From the NCBI RefSeq assembly GCF_943736995.1, contig NZ_OX031157.1:682001-746000 (forward strand): DNA of 64,000 nt. The letters are read 5' to 3'. Positions within the stretch are counted from its first letter, which is position 1. Every line of letters begins with the position of its first letter. A program made the position numbers and the translations under genes. Shown here piece after piece: positions 46,085 to 55,148 of the stretch. Under the pieces are notes generated by a model. That model saw only the letters and a list, made by a program, of their open reading frames with translations. It was not told where the DNA came from and made no database searches. The DNA comes from Sporosarcina sp. Marseille-Q4943 (GTDB lineage Bacteria; Bacillota; Bacilli; Bacillales_A; Planococcaceae).

Positions 46085-47941
46085 TTGAAGAAGTTTACAA
46101 TCTATTTAATAACGATAATGATGATCCCCCTGCTTATCGTCATACAGCAAGCTGTAGCCAATGAATGGTCGGAAGCACAGGTCTTAAAGGAAAAGATCGG
46201 AGATACGATCGAACTGACAGAGCCATCCATTATGCTTCCCATCTCGATGGCTGACCGGAACGGGAGGATTTTTGCAGAGGAATATGTGGAATGGAGACAA
46301 CCACTCCCTTTAGAGTCCATTCCCGATTTTGTCCAGCAATTATTCCTAGTCAGTGAGGATCAAGGATTTTTTGAACATAAAGGTTATGATGTTGCGGCGA
46401 TTGTTCGCGCCTTCGCTGTCAATGCGAGAAACGACGACATGAGTCAGGGTGGATCGACAATCACCCAGCAAGTCGTAAGGATGCGTTTTTTGACGACCGA
46501 AAAGACATACGAACGTAAATTCAAAGAGCTGCTGTACGCAGCCGAACTGGAAAAACAGTCGACGAAAGATGACATCCTCGGAATGTATTTAAATGAAATG
46601 TTTTTCGGCAATCAAGTATATGGGATCGGAGCAGCTGCCACTTACTATTTCAATCGGCCTCTCGATGAACTGAATCCGGCCGAAATGGCGTTTATCGCCG
46701 CCATCCCAAACAATCCATCCAGATACAATCCACTCCGTCATTTCGATAAGACGAAAAAACGGCAAGAGCTTCTCTTATCCGTCCTAACTATAAACGGAGT
46801 CATAACGGATCAGGAAGCGGAAATGTGGAAGCAGGAAAAAATTACGCTAGACGTGAAGGCAAAGGCGAATGAATTTAACATGTATAGCTCGTACGTATTG
46901 GCGGAGCTTGAAGAATTAATCGGCCATACGGAAGGGTTCACCGCGTCGATCGAAGGGGCAGCAACTCCAAGTGAGAGACAAGCGCAAATCAATGCTTTGA
47001 AAAAAAGGACGGCAGAAGTGATTGCTGGAGGAATCCGAATAGAGACAGCGCTTGACACAAGGAAGCAAAAACACGATGAAGCTTCCCTTTCTTCCTTATT
47101 GAGGTCGAAAAATTTACAAGCGGGAGCCGCTGTCATCGATAATTCAACGAAGGAAATCATAAGCATCTACGGAGGCAAAGGTTTTCGCAAAGGGGATTTC
47201 AACAGGGCATACCAAGCTGTAAGGCAACCCGGCTCGGCCATTAAACCGTTGTTGGTCTACGCTCCGTATCTCGAAAGCGGTCCTTACAACGACAGGACGC
47301 CGATTGACAGCAGTAATATTTGCATCGGTTCGTACTGCCCAACGAATATTGGAGGGTTTTCGTATGGGATGACGACCGTGAAGGAAGCATTCCGTCATAG
47401 TCATAACACAGCAGCGGTGCGGTTGTTCCGCAAGGTGGGGATTAATGAGGCTTTTGCACACTTGAATGTTTTCCGTTTTAAAAATATAACGGATGAGGAC
47501 TTCACCTACCCCGCTGCTCTCGGAGGATTCCATAGAGGCGTGACGCCACTCGAGCTAGCTTCCGCCTATTCCAGTTTCGTAGATGGCATGTACTCCCCAC
47601 CTCACGCAATTAGGGCCGTAAAAGACCGCGAAGGGAACACACTCTACGAATGGGAAAACGAACCAGTGAAAGCGTGGTCAGCAACAACCGTTTCGACGAT
47701 CCAAAATCTGATGGAAGATGTCGTATTGAACGGCACAGGTAGAGGAATTCGATATACAACAACATATACAGGTGCAAAAACGGGTACGACAGACCGTTAC
47801 AAAGACTTATGGGTCGCGGGAATGAATGACCGGTACACAACAGCCGTTTGGATCGGCTACGACAAACCTGCCTCCATCCAGCACCTTAGCAACCAAAAAA
47901 TTCACCTGCGTGCATTTAATGAATTGCTGTATATACCGTAA
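46085..47941 (+). CDS. pbpD: Class A penicillin-binding protein PbpD (PBP4)
   Basis: A 618-residue bifunctional peptidoglycan synthase. One N-terminal membrane helix (FTIYLITIMMIPLLIVI) is followed by a glycosyltransferase 51 domain (LVSEDQGFFEHKGYD, GGSTITQQVVRM, LNEMFFGNQVYGIGAAA). The transpeptidase has the nucleophile in RQPGSAIKP, SHN in FRHSHNTAAV, and KTGTTDRYKDLWVAG. TTG 46085 with GGAAGGGG upstream is chosen; the frame opens at 46049, but a terminator occupies that stretch. The length fits B. subtilis PBP4 (624). Confidence 0.93.
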   Translation: MKKFTIYLITIMMIPLLIVIQQAVANEWSEAQVLKEKIGDTIELTEPSIMLPISMADRNGRIFAEEYVEWRQPLPLESIPDFVQQLFLVSEDQGFFEHKGYDVAAIVRAFAVNARNDDMSQGGSTITQQVVRMRFLTTEKTYERKFKELLYAAELEKQSTKDDILGMYLNEMFFGNQVYGIGAAATYYFNRPLDELNPAEMAFIAAIPNNPSRYNPLRHFDKTKKRQELLLSVLTINGVITDQEAEMWKQEKITLDVKAKANEFNMYSSYVLAELEELIGHTEGFTASIEGAATPSERQAQINALKKRTAEVIAGGIRIETALDTRKQKHDEASLSSLLRSKNLQAGAAVIDNSTKEIISIYGGKGFRKGDFNRAYQAVRQPGSAIKPLLVYAPYLESGPYNDRTPIDSSNICIGSYCPTNIGGFSYGMTTVKEAFRHSHNTAAVRLFRKVGINEAFAHLNVFRFKNITDEDFTYPAALGGFHRGVTPLELASAYSSFVDGMYSPPHAIRAVKDREGNTLYEWENEPVKAWSATTVSTIQNLMEDVVLNGTGRGIRYTTTYTGAKTGTTDRYKDLWVAGMNDRYTTAVWIGYDKPASIQHLSNQKIHLRAFNELLYIP

Positions 47942-47984
47942 TAAGGTTTTAACCTATTTGGCACTATATATACAGGAATATGAA

Positions 47985-48240
47985 ATACTGGTTTGGAGAA
48001 GCGTCCGCTCGACTCCTGCGAACGCCGTCACGAAGAACGGCGTTTGCGAGCAAAAGCGTAGCGTTGCGAGCACATCTTTGCACTTACGTTATAAAGAACG
48101 GCTTTTGCGACCAAAAGCACAGCGTTGGGAGCACCGGATGTATGATTTCTGCACAAATCGCAGAAATCATACAAATCGAACCCTTCGCTGTTCGATTGGC
48201 TGAGGCAACGCCCGCGGAAAGCGAGCGGTAAGCTTCGGAA
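47985..48240. repeat. Composite intergenic repeat, copy F
   Basis: Outer parts (CGACTCCTGCG and CCCGCGGAAAGCGAGCGG) resemble the 120-bp repeat type. Inside are two successive copies of the AAGAACGGC-TTTGCGA-CAAAAGC module (48015-48060 and 48090-48140). They are followed by the 12-bp hairpin TATGATTTCTGC/GCAGAAATCATA (48141-48171) and AAATCGAACCCTTCGCTG. It is the inverse of copy A in module order. It lies between convergent pbpD and yufK. Confidence 0.78.
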
Positions 48241-48252
48241 AACCTGTCTACT

Positions 48253-48813
48253 CTATACAACCGGCAGACTCGCAAGTACTCCATTATAAAGCTTCAACAC
48301 TATGTAAATAATACCGGACAAAAAGATTCCCCAAACGAGAATTTCAAAAAACAACAAGCCGACCATGCTTGTCATCGTCATGAACTTGCTCAATTTGAAC
48401 ATCGTAAAGACAAAATAGACAAACGTCGTCAACAAAAAGATCGCCAACAAAATCTTCACCGACTGTATCCCGCCTACTGAAGCGAGCGCTCCGAAAAAAT
48501 AGATGAGATTGCCGCTCTTCGCCTCACTATACGACTCCCCCACCGCATCAATCGAAAAGAACAGCATCGCCGTTTCATGAATTGTTTCCGCTATAAGCTT
48601 CAAAGCTGAAAATATCATAAAAAAGGCTAGCGAATAAATGACAAGAAGGAAAAGCCGAAGCTGCGTTTCCGTCAAAAACTCCAGCATGCCTGCATATAAA
48701 CCGATCTGGCCGAAAAAAACGATCGACGCACCTACCAAATAAACGCCGAACGTCAAACTGAAAAGTGTTATTGTCAAAAACGGCAAATAGCCGAAAAGAT
48801 AAGGATTCCTCAT
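48253..48813 (-). CDS. yufK: DUF5366/YufK family membrane protein
   Basis: A 186-residue protein with five or six hydrophobic segments (for example YLPFLTITLFSLTFGVYLVG, LRLFLLVIYSLAFFMIFS, VKILLAIFLLTTFVYFVF). From memory it resembles B. subtilis YufK, which also lies close to the mrp operon. ATG 48813 has GGGGTG 4 nt upstream; an in-frame TTG at 48831 is weaker. No catalytic motif is visible and the function is unknown. It is divergent from mrpA. Confidence 0.72.
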   Translation of the reverse strand: MRNPYLFGYLPFLTITLFSLTFGVYLVGASIVFFGQIGLYAGMLEFLTETQLRLFLLVIYSLAFFMIFSALKLIAETIHETAMLFFSIDAVGESYSEAKSGNLIYFFGALASVGGIQSVKILLAIFLLTTFVYFVFTMFKLSKFMTMTSMVGLLFFEILVWGIFLSGIIYIVLKLYNGVLASLPVV

Positions 48814-48920
48814 TTGACACCCCGAACGCAAATATTTTATCTTTCCCTATAATATAGGAAGCGAAACCAAATTCGCAACGATTGTCCAATTGTACCCTAT
48901 GCAATCCATTACCATTTACG

Positions 48921-48949
48921 TTATACTTTAAAACAATGTTAAGTATAAT
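48921..48949 (+). promoter_or_regulatory. mrp operon promoter inside an inverted repeat
   Basis: -35-like TTATAC (48921-48926) and -10 TATAAT (48944-48949) with 17 bp between. TTATACTT (48921-48928) and AAGTATAA (48941-48948) form an exact 8-bp dyad spanning both boxes, as expected for a regulator site. Confidence 0.6.
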
Positions 48950-48976
48950 GATTCACTCATTGGAAGGAGGATTACT

Positions 48977-51385
48977 TTGGAATTTGTATTACTGATATTC
49001 CTGCCGATTGTGGCGGCCCTATTCATACCGTTACTTTTCCGAAAGATTAAAGGTATACATACTGGTTGGTTCGTACTTGCCGTCCCCGTTCTTTTATTCA
49101 TTTATTATACATCGTTCGTTAAGACGACGATGGACGGTGGACATGCCTTATCTGAACTACAATGGATTCCTTCGCTCGGTATCTCATTCGTATCCTATTT
49201 GGATGGATTGAGTGTTTTATTCTCCCTGCTTATTACGGGGATCGGAGCGCTCGTTGTGCTGTATTCGATCTTTTACCTTGATAAGAACAAGGAGAAGCTA
49301 GGCAACTTCTACGTCTATCTTCTTCTTTTTATGAGCGCGATGCTTGGGGTTGTCCAATCGGATAATGTCATTTCGCTCTATCTGTTTTGGGAGCTGACGT
49401 CCATTTCATCATTCTTATTGATCGGTTATTGGTTTACCCGTGACCGTTCAAGATTCGGCGCTTTGAAGTCGATGATGGTGACTGTTTTCGGTGGACTGAT
49501 GATGCTTGGGGGATTCATTCTTCTAGGTATTATGGGAGGTACGTTCTCCATTCGGGAACTGATTGCTAAATCATCCTCATTTGTGGGACATGAATTTTTC
49601 ACTTTGGCACTTGTGCTAATTTTGCTTGGGGCGTTTACAAAATCCGCCCAGTTCCCATTTTACATTTGGTTGCCGGATGCAATGGAAGCGCCTACACCTG
49701 TCAGCGCATACTTGCATTCAGCGACAATGGTGAAAGCGGGATTGTATCTTGTCGCACGTTTCACTCCAATTTTCGCAGCATCCGAAGTGTGGATTTGGCT
49801 CGTAACGGGCATCGGATTACTTACTTTGTTCTGGGGCTCACTCTTCGCAGTGAAACAAACGGATCTGAAGGCCATACTCGCCTTCTCGACTGTCAGTCAG
49901 CTCGGCTTGATCATGTCGCTTCTCGGAGCTGGAGCTATCACGTTCCATGTAAATGAAGCGTTGTTCTCCTTTGCGATGTTCGCTGCCATTTTCCATTTGA
50001 TCAACCATGCGACGTTCAAAGGAAGCTTGTTCATGATTGCAGGAATTGTCGACCATGAAACGGGTACGAGAGATATCCGGAAGCTCGGCGGTCTGATGAG
50101 CATCATGCCTGTCAGTTTCACTGTCGCATTCATCGGTTCGATGTCAATGGCTGGCTTGCCGCCATTCAATGGATTCCTGAGTAAAGAAATGTTTTTACAA
50201 TCAATGCTTGCAATTCGCCACTTTGAATACTTCAATTTTGCCACATGGGGAGTCGTCTTCCCTGTCGTAGCGTGGATTGCTAGTGTATTCACATTTATTT
50301 ACAGCTTCTATTTTGTGTTCAAGACATTCACTGGAAAACAGAAAGTTGGTAAGTTGCCGCAGGAGCCTCATGAAGCGCCCATCGGGATGCTCATATCCCC
50401 GGTAATTCTTGCTTCGTTAGTTGTTGCCATCTTCTTCATACCGAATGTCGTAGGGAAATGGCTTGTAAAGCCTGCTGTCATGGCAATCCAGCCATACCAA
50501 TATTCCCATCCTTCGGAAGTGGAGGTCCATGTTTCCGCATGGCATGGCTTCGCGTCTGTCGAACTGTGGATGACAATTGGAATCATCATTATCGGTGCCC
50601 TTCTATACTTGTCGCTGTCTAAATGGCAGAAGTTTTATGGAATCCAGCCTGATTCCATTTCCTTGAATGCAATGTATGACGCAACAATGACGTTCAGTGA
50701 AAAAGGGATGAACCGACTATCTCGTCTGTATATGACGGGGCTCATCCGTACGTATCTGTTGTACATATTCGCTTTCTTGTCGGTTACGACGATTGCGATG
50801 CTCTTCCTGCAAGATGCATTTGTCGTGGATATGTCCAGTTTTTCAAAAATCAGTTTGTACGGTTTGATCAATGCCGTCATCTTGTTGTTAGCGGTCGCGT
50901 TCGTATTGCTATCCAAAACGAGGCTTGGAGCGATTATATCGCTAGGAGCAGTAGGCTATTCGGTCGCCCTGTTTTTCGTCATTTTCAAAGCGCCGGATTT
51001 GGCACTTACACAATTGGTCATTGAAACTGTATCGGTTGCGCTGTTCTTATTGGCATTTCAACGTTTGCCAAAGCTATCCGATCATGGAGAAACGAAAAGC
51101 AATAAGCTGGTGAACGGCATCATTGCTCTTGGGGTCGGCGTGACTGTGACGTTGGTTGCTTTGTCTTCCCACTCACAGAAACTTGTCGCATCCATCTCCC
51201 AATATTACAAAGATACTGTCGAAACAGAGGCCGGCGGAGGGAATATCGTTAACGTCATCCTCGTAGATTATCGTGGATTCGATACATTATTCGAAATTGC
51301 CGTCTTGGCAATTGCCGGAATCGGCGTTCTCGGGATGATTAAACTTCGACTGGCGAGAAAGGAGAGTTCAGATGAAAACAAATGA
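48977..51385 (+). CDS. mrpA: Na+/H+ antiporter subunit MrpA
   Basis: An 802-residue multi-span protein related to complex I subunit NuoL, fused at the C-terminus to the MbhE-like part. Mrp complexes exchange sodium for protons and give alkali and salt tolerance. Motifs are LFWELTSISSFLLIGYW, PFYIWLPDAMEAPTPVSAYL with HSATMVKAG following, AFSTVSQLGLI, HLINHATFKGSLFMIAG and GLPPFNGFLSKEMF. Start is TTG 48977 with AAGGAGG 6-7 nt upstream. First gene of the seven-gene operon; the end overlaps mrpB by 14 bp. Confidence 0.96.
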   Translation: MEFVLLIFLPIVAALFIPLLFRKIKGIHTGWFVLAVPVLLFIYYTSFVKTTMDGGHALSELQWIPSLGISFVSYLDGLSVLFSLLITGIGALVVLYSIFYLDKNKEKLGNFYVYLLLFMSAMLGVVQSDNVISLYLFWELTSISSFLLIGYWFTRDRSRFGALKSMMVTVFGGLMMLGGFILLGIMGGTFSIRELIAKSSSFVGHEFFTLALVLILLGAFTKSAQFPFYIWLPDAMEAPTPVSAYLHSATMVKAGLYLVARFTPIFAASEVWIWLVTGIGLLTLFWGSLFAVKQTDLKAILAFSTVSQLGLIMSLLGAGAITFHVNEALFSFAMFAAIFHLINHATFKGSLFMIAGIVDHETGTRDIRKLGGLMSIMPVSFTVAFIGSMSMAGLPPFNGFLSKEMFLQSMLAIRHFEYFNFATWGVVFPVVAWIASVFTFIYSFYFVFKTFTGKQKVGKLPQEPHEAPIGMLISPVILASLVVAIFFIPNVVGKWLVKPAVMAIQPYQYSHPSEVEVHVSAWHGFASVELWMTIGIIIIGALLYLSLSKWQKFYGIQPDSISLNAMYDATMTFSEKGMNRLSRLYMTGLIRTYLLYIFAFLSVTTIAMLFLQDAFVVDMSSFSKISLYGLINAVILLLAVAFVLLSKTRLGAIISLGAVGYSVALFFVIFKAPDLALTQLVIETVSVALFLLAFQRLPKLSDHGETKSNKLVNGIIALGVGVTVTLVALSSHSQKLVASISQYYKDTVETEAGGGNIVNVILVDYRGFDTLFEIAVLAIAGIGVLGMIKLRLARKESSDENK

Positions 51386-51794
51386 CGTCATTTTACAGAC
51401 GACGACAAAAGTTGTATTTTTCATCATTTTCCTTTTTTCCATCCATATTTTCTTTGCTGGGCATTATACACCCGGCGGAGGCTTCGTCGGAGGCTTGCTG
51501 ACGACGGGGGCGATTGTCCTCCTATTGTTAGCCTTTGATTTGAAAACCGTGCAGAAAGCATTGCCATTCAACTTCACGATCATGACTGCAATCGGGTTGC
51601 TATTGGCGCTCGGGACTGCTGCTGGTGCAATCTTTTTCAATGTCCCATTCTTCACACATGCTTTCGACGACTTTACTCTGCCATTATTCGGAGTGACTTC
51701 CCTTCATACGGCGATGGTGTTTGACGCTGGAGTATTCCTCGTCGTTGTTGGCTCGGCTATTACAATCATCCAGTCAATTGGAGGGGATTCGTAA
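51372..51794 (+). CDS. mrpB: Na+/H+ antiporter subunit MrpB
   Basis: A 140-residue subunit with four membrane segments and the MnhB/MrpB signature GHYTPGGGFVGGLLTTGAIV and TSLHTAMVFDAGVFLVVVGS. It is part of the Mrp membrane complex. It starts inside mrpA (14-bp overlap). Its stop shares a base with the mrpC start (TAATG), so translation is coupled. Confidence 0.95.
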   Translation: MKTNDVILQTTTKVVFFIIFLFSIHIFFAGHYTPGGGFVGGLLTTGAIVLLLLAFDLKTVQKALPFNFTIMTAIGLLLALGTAAGAIFFNVPFFTHAFDDFTLPLFGVTSLHTAMVFDAGVFLVVVGSAITIIQSIGGDS

Positions 51795-52135
51795 TGGAAT
51801 TGGTAATGGCTATATTAATCGGTGTCTTGTTCACCGCTGCAGTCTATTTGATCCTATCGAGAAGTCTATTGAAGATTATCATCGGCACGGGTTTATTGAG
51901 CCATGGCGCCCATTTGCTCATCCTTACGATGGGTGGGCTTGGCGGCCTGGCACCCCCCGTCATCGCGGAAGGTGTGACGGACTTTGCGGACCCGCTGCCA
52001 CAAGCGCTCATTTTAACAGCGATTGTCATCAGCTTCGGTGTCACAGCCTTCATGCTTGTGATGGCTTACCGTGCTTACGCTGTCCATAAAACCGATGACA
52101 TGAATCAAATGAAAGGAAATAACGAACATGATTAA
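51794..52135 (+). CDS. mrpC: Na+/H+ antiporter subunit MrpC
   Basis: A 113-residue NuoK-like subunit with three membrane helices. Signature segments are YLILSRSLLKIIIGTGLLSH, GAHLLILTMGGLGG, PPVIAEGVTDFADPLPQALI and LTAIVISFGVTAFMLVMAYR. It overlaps mrpB by 1 bp and mrpD by 8 bp. Confidence 0.95.
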   Translation: MELVMAILIGVLFTAAVYLILSRSLLKIIIGTGLLSHGAHLLILTMGGLGGLAPPVIAEGVTDFADPLPQALILTAIVISFGVTAFMLVMAYRAYAVHKTDDMNQMKGNNEHD

Positions 52136-53609
52136 CTTACCTTTATTACCGATCATCCTCCCTTTCCTTTTTGCGATTCTGTTGCTGTTCTTTAAAGAGA
52201 ATATCCGGATTCAACGGGCGCTGTCATTGGTCGGTGTCATCATCAGCCTGATCGCTTCGTTCTACTTGCTTGTGACCGTCAAGTCGGAAGGGGTTCTAGC
52301 TGTCACGCTCGGCAGTTGGCCTGCCCCGTTCGGGATATCGATGGTTTCGGATATGTTCTCCGCACTGCTTGTCACGACGACTCTTTTAATAACATTGTTC
52401 GTTGTTGCCTACAGCTTCACCGCAATTGGGGAAGAACGGGAAAGATACTTCTACTACCCTGCCATCCTCTTCATGGTGACAGGCGTGAACGGTGCTTTCA
52501 CGACTGGCGATATTTTCAATATGTTTGTCTTTTTTGAAGTGTTGCTGATCGCCTCGTATTTACTGATTGTCCTTGGCGGCGAAAAGAAGCAATTGCGTGA
52601 ATCGATCAAGTACATACTTGTCAATGTCGTTTCTTCGGCATTATTCGTTATTACAGTTGCTTATCTGTATTCAGTCGTCGGTACGTTGAACATGGCTGAT
52701 ATTTCGGTGAAGATTGCTGAGGTCGGCCAGCCTGGAATCATTACGGTGATCGCTGTTCTCATGCTCATTGTGTTCGGGGTCAAAGGGGCGATTTTCCCGC
52801 TCTACTTCTGGCTTCCTGGATCGTACGCTGCACCGCCTATTCCGGTACTCGCCCTGTTCGGTGCGTTGCTGACGAAAGTCGGTGTGTACGCGATCATGAG
52901 GACATATACATTGTTCTTCGTCCACAATGTCGGAGTCACCCATGAAATTTTGATGGTTGTTTCCGTCCTAACGGTCATCGTCGGCTGTGTCGGCGCATTG
53001 GCGTACTTCGACTTGAAGCAGATCATCATTTACAACATCGTCATTGCGGTCGGAGTCATCCTCTTTGGAGCGGCTCAAATGAATGAGGCAGGCATTTCCG
53101 GCGCTATTTTCTACTTGGTGCATGACATGCTCATTAAGGGGGCCTTGTTCCTTTTAATTGGGATCATTATTTATGTGACCGGAACGTCGAATTTGCGAAA
53201 GATGGGCGGCTTAATGAAAACCCATGCTCCGCTCGGTTGGTTCTACTTGATTGCCGCCTTCGGCTTGGCAGGGATCCCGCCATTGAGTGGCTTCATCGGT
53301 AAGTTGCTCATCGCACAAGGTGCATTCCAGGCAGGCAACATTTGGGGAAGTATCATTATCCTCGCGTCAAGCCTAATCGTGCTGCTCTCTGTCATCCGGA
53401 TCTTCATCTATGCGTTCTGGGGAGAGCCTGTAGAACTGCCTAAAACGAAGCGGAAGCCGTACAAACGGATGATGCTTCCAACAATCGTACTAGTCGTTCT
53501 ATCAGTCTTTTACGGGGTCGGCACAGAATGGATAATTCCTTACGTGACAGACGCCACGGACGTATTACTACAACCATCCATCTATATTGATGCGGTGCTA
53601 AAGGAGTAG
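52128..53609 (+). CDS. mrpD: Na+/H+ antiporter subunit MrpD
   Basis: A 493-residue NuoM/N-like proton-pumping subunit with about fourteen helices. Motifs are FNMFVFFEVLLIASYLLIVL (conserved Glu), FGVKGAIFPLYFWLPGSYAA, FGALLTKVGVYAIMRTY (conserved Lys), YLVHDMLIKGALFLLIG, and LAGIPPLSGFIGKLLI. It overlaps mrpC by 8 bp and adjoins mrpE. Confidence 0.96.
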   Translation: MINLPLLPIILPFLFAILLLFFKENIRIQRALSLVGVIISLIASFYLLVTVKSEGVLAVTLGSWPAPFGISMVSDMFSALLVTTTLLITLFVVAYSFTAIGEERERYFYYPAILFMVTGVNGAFTTGDIFNMFVFFEVLLIASYLLIVLGGEKKQLRESIKYILVNVVSSALFVITVAYLYSVVGTLNMADISVKIAEVGQPGIITVIAVLMLIVFGVKGAIFPLYFWLPGSYAAPPIPVLALFGALLTKVGVYAIMRTYTLFFVHNVGVTHEILMVVSVLTVIVGCVGALAYFDLKQIIIYNIVIAVGVILFGAAQMNEAGISGAIFYLVHDMLIKGALFLLIGIIIYVTGTSNLRKMGGLMKTHAPLGWFYLIAAFGLAGIPPLSGFIGKLLIAQGAFQAGNIWGSIIILASSLIVLLSVIRIFIYAFWGEPVELPKTKRKPYKRMMLPTIVLVVLSVFYGVGTEWIIPYVTDATDVLLQPSIYIDAVLKE

Positions 53610-53615
53610 ATGTCG

Positions 53616-54095
53616 ATGGCATTTCAAATATTATTGAACTTTTTCATCGCCGTCATCTGGATGTTCATGAATTCCTCTTTGACCGCGACAACTTTCATCA
53701 TCGGTTATTTGATCGGTTTAATCCTAATCATCATGACTAGACGATTTTTCAATTCAAGGCTCTATGTTTGGCGACTATGGTCGGCCATTAAATTGACGCT
53801 CCTGTTCTTTAAAGAATTGGCGCTATCAAACATTTCTGTTTTGATGCTCGTCATACGTCCCAAACTGAAGCTTCAACCTATGATTTTCGCATTGCCGACG
53901 GAGCTTGAGCATGATTGGGAAATCACACTTTTATCGAGCTTGATCACGTTGACACCTGGGACAATTGTGCTTCATGTATCGGATGATCAACGGACATTAT
54001 ACATCCACGCCATTGATGTTGATGATGTGGATGAAGCGATCGATTCGATAAAAAATTCCTTTGAAAAGGCGATAATGGAGGTGAGCCGAGCATGA
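53616..54095 (+). CDS. mrpE: Na+/H+ antiporter subunit MrpE
   Basis: A 159-residue subunit. Its N-terminal membrane helices (FQILLNFFIAVIWMFMN, TTFIIGYLIGLILIIMT) are followed by a soluble part with the typical LLSSLITLTPGTIVLHVSDD. ATG 53616 lies 9 nt after AAGGAG; another in-frame ATG at 53610 is only 3 nt away from it. The stop overlaps mrpF (ATGA). Confidence 0.94.
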   Translation: MAFQILLNFFIAVIWMFMNSSLTATTFIIGYLIGLILIIMTRRFFNSRLYVWRLWSAIKLTLLFFKELALSNISVLMLVIRPKLKLQPMIFALPTELEHDWEITLLSSLITLTPGTIVLHVSDDQRTLYIHAIDVDDVDEAIDSIKNSFEKAIMEVSRA

Positions 54096-54373
54096 TGATG
54101 TTCATATGGGTGTCCCTGATTCTCGTTGTGTTGTCGATGATCGGCATCATGTTCCGTGTATTCCGCGGACCTTCCGTGCCGGATCGGCTCATCGCCCTTG
54201 ACGGTATAGGTGTATTGCTCATTTCGGCAATCGCGCTAATTTCGATTCTTTTTGACACAGCATTTTTCATCGATGTCATTTTGCTGATTGCAATCATGTC
54301 GTTCATCGGTACCGTGTCTTTCTCCAAGTTCATTGAGAGAGGAGAGATCATTGAACGTGACCGTAATCGCTAA
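54092..54373 (+). CDS. mrpF: Na+/H+ antiporter subunit MrpF
   Basis: A 93-residue subunit with three membrane helices and the family motif FRVFRGPSVPDRLIALDGIG; the following helices carry AIALISILFDTAFFIDVILL. It overlaps mrpE by 4 bp and mrpG by 23 bp. Two further ATG codons follow the first, so the start may shift by one or two residues. Confidence 0.94.
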   Translation: MMMFIWVSLILVVLSMIGIMFRVFRGPSVPDRLIALDGIGVLLISAIALISILFDTAFFIDVILLIAIMSFIGTVSFSKFIERGEIIERDRNR

Positions 54374-54734
54374 TATCCTAATTGTAACGACCATTGTCGT
54401 CGGTCTCATTTTCACGATTGTGACGATGATCGGCATTTTACGATTGCCCGACGTCTACACTCGAGCTCATGCGGCATCGAAAAGCGCCACACTCGGTGTC
54501 CTAAGTATATTGCTTGGTGTGTTCTTTCATTTCTGGTTGAAGGAAGGGCATTTCAGTATCTCACTGCTTCTAGGAATCGTATTCCTCTTTATCACTTCTC
54601 CAATTGGCGGCCATTTGATGGGCCGCGCCGCTTACATGTCGGGAGTCAAGCCGACTGAATTGACTGTTGGAGATGATTTGAAGGATGCTGTTAAAGAGGC
54701 TAAAGCGAAGAATATGCAACAATTAAAGGATTAA
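54351..54734 (+). CDS. mrpG: Na+/H+ antiporter subunit MrpG
   Basis: A 127-residue subunit with three helices and the MnhG signature IGILRLPDVYTRAHAASKSA followed by TLGVLSILLGVF, and FITSPIGGHLMGRAAYMSG. The frame is open upstream, but that part would lie wholly inside mrpF. TTG 54351, preceded by GAGAGGAGAG, fits the family length and is chosen. Last gene of the operon; a terminator follows. Confidence 0.93.
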   Translation: MNVTVIANILIVTTIVVGLIFTIVTMIGILRLPDVYTRAHAASKSATLGVLSILLGVFFHFWLKEGHFSISLLLGIVFLFITSPIGGHLMGRAAYMSGVKPTELTVGDDLKDAVKEAKAKNMQQLKD

Positions 54735-54747
54735 TATTCTAACTAAA

Positions 54748-54790
54748 ATAACACACTCGGCATTCCAATATGGAAGCCGAGTGTGTTTTT
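54748..54790. terminator. Terminator of the mrp operon
   Basis: AACACACTCGGC pairs with GCCGAGTGTGTT over 12 bp, then TTTT. It may serve the convergent gene too. Confidence 0.9.
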
Positions 54791-55029
54791 CAATATGGAT
54801 AACCGTATGGTGGATAATTGTAATATGGTGGATACCCATAAGGATAGCTATATGGATACCCATAACCATACCCATAAGGATAGTAAGGTGGAAATAATGC
54901 ACTGCCAAGGAAGCTACCGAATAAACCTCCTAAAAATGGCCCCCCAATTCCAAATCCAAAACCAGCTCCACCTCGTCCATAACCTCTGCCATAACCTCTG
55001 CCATAACCACCGTGCCTATATCGTACCAT
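54790..55029 (-). CDS. Gly/Tyr/Pro-rich low-complexity protein, 79 aa
   Basis: Composition is extreme. An N-terminal RGYGRGYGRGYGRG run is followed by a Gly/Phe hydrophobic core (FGFGIGGPFLGGLFGSFLG) and a Tyr-Pro-Gly tail (YYPYGYGYGYPYSYPYGYPP). AAAGGGGG lies upstream at good spacing, supporting translation. Such proteins occur as spore coat or surface proteins in Bacillales, but no specific family is recognised. It is a single gene between mrpG and pepA. Confidence 0.65.
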   Translation of the reverse strand: MVRYRHGGYGRGYGRGYGRGGAGFGFGIGGPFLGGLFGSFLGSALFPPYYPYGYGYGYPYSYPYGYPPYYNYPPYGYPY

Positions 55030-55148
55030 CTATATCCCCCTTTCTCACTTATCCTATTCGTGACGGGCGAAGTGAGGAGGGACGGATGCCCATGAGTCGA
55101 ATCAATTACGCTTGCGTTCAATGTTCTGCTCAAAATACTTTGGTTGGG

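Noticed and set aside
47980..48231. Open frames in repeat F
   Set aside because: They follow repeat modules that also occur elsewhere in other frames, so coding is not supported.
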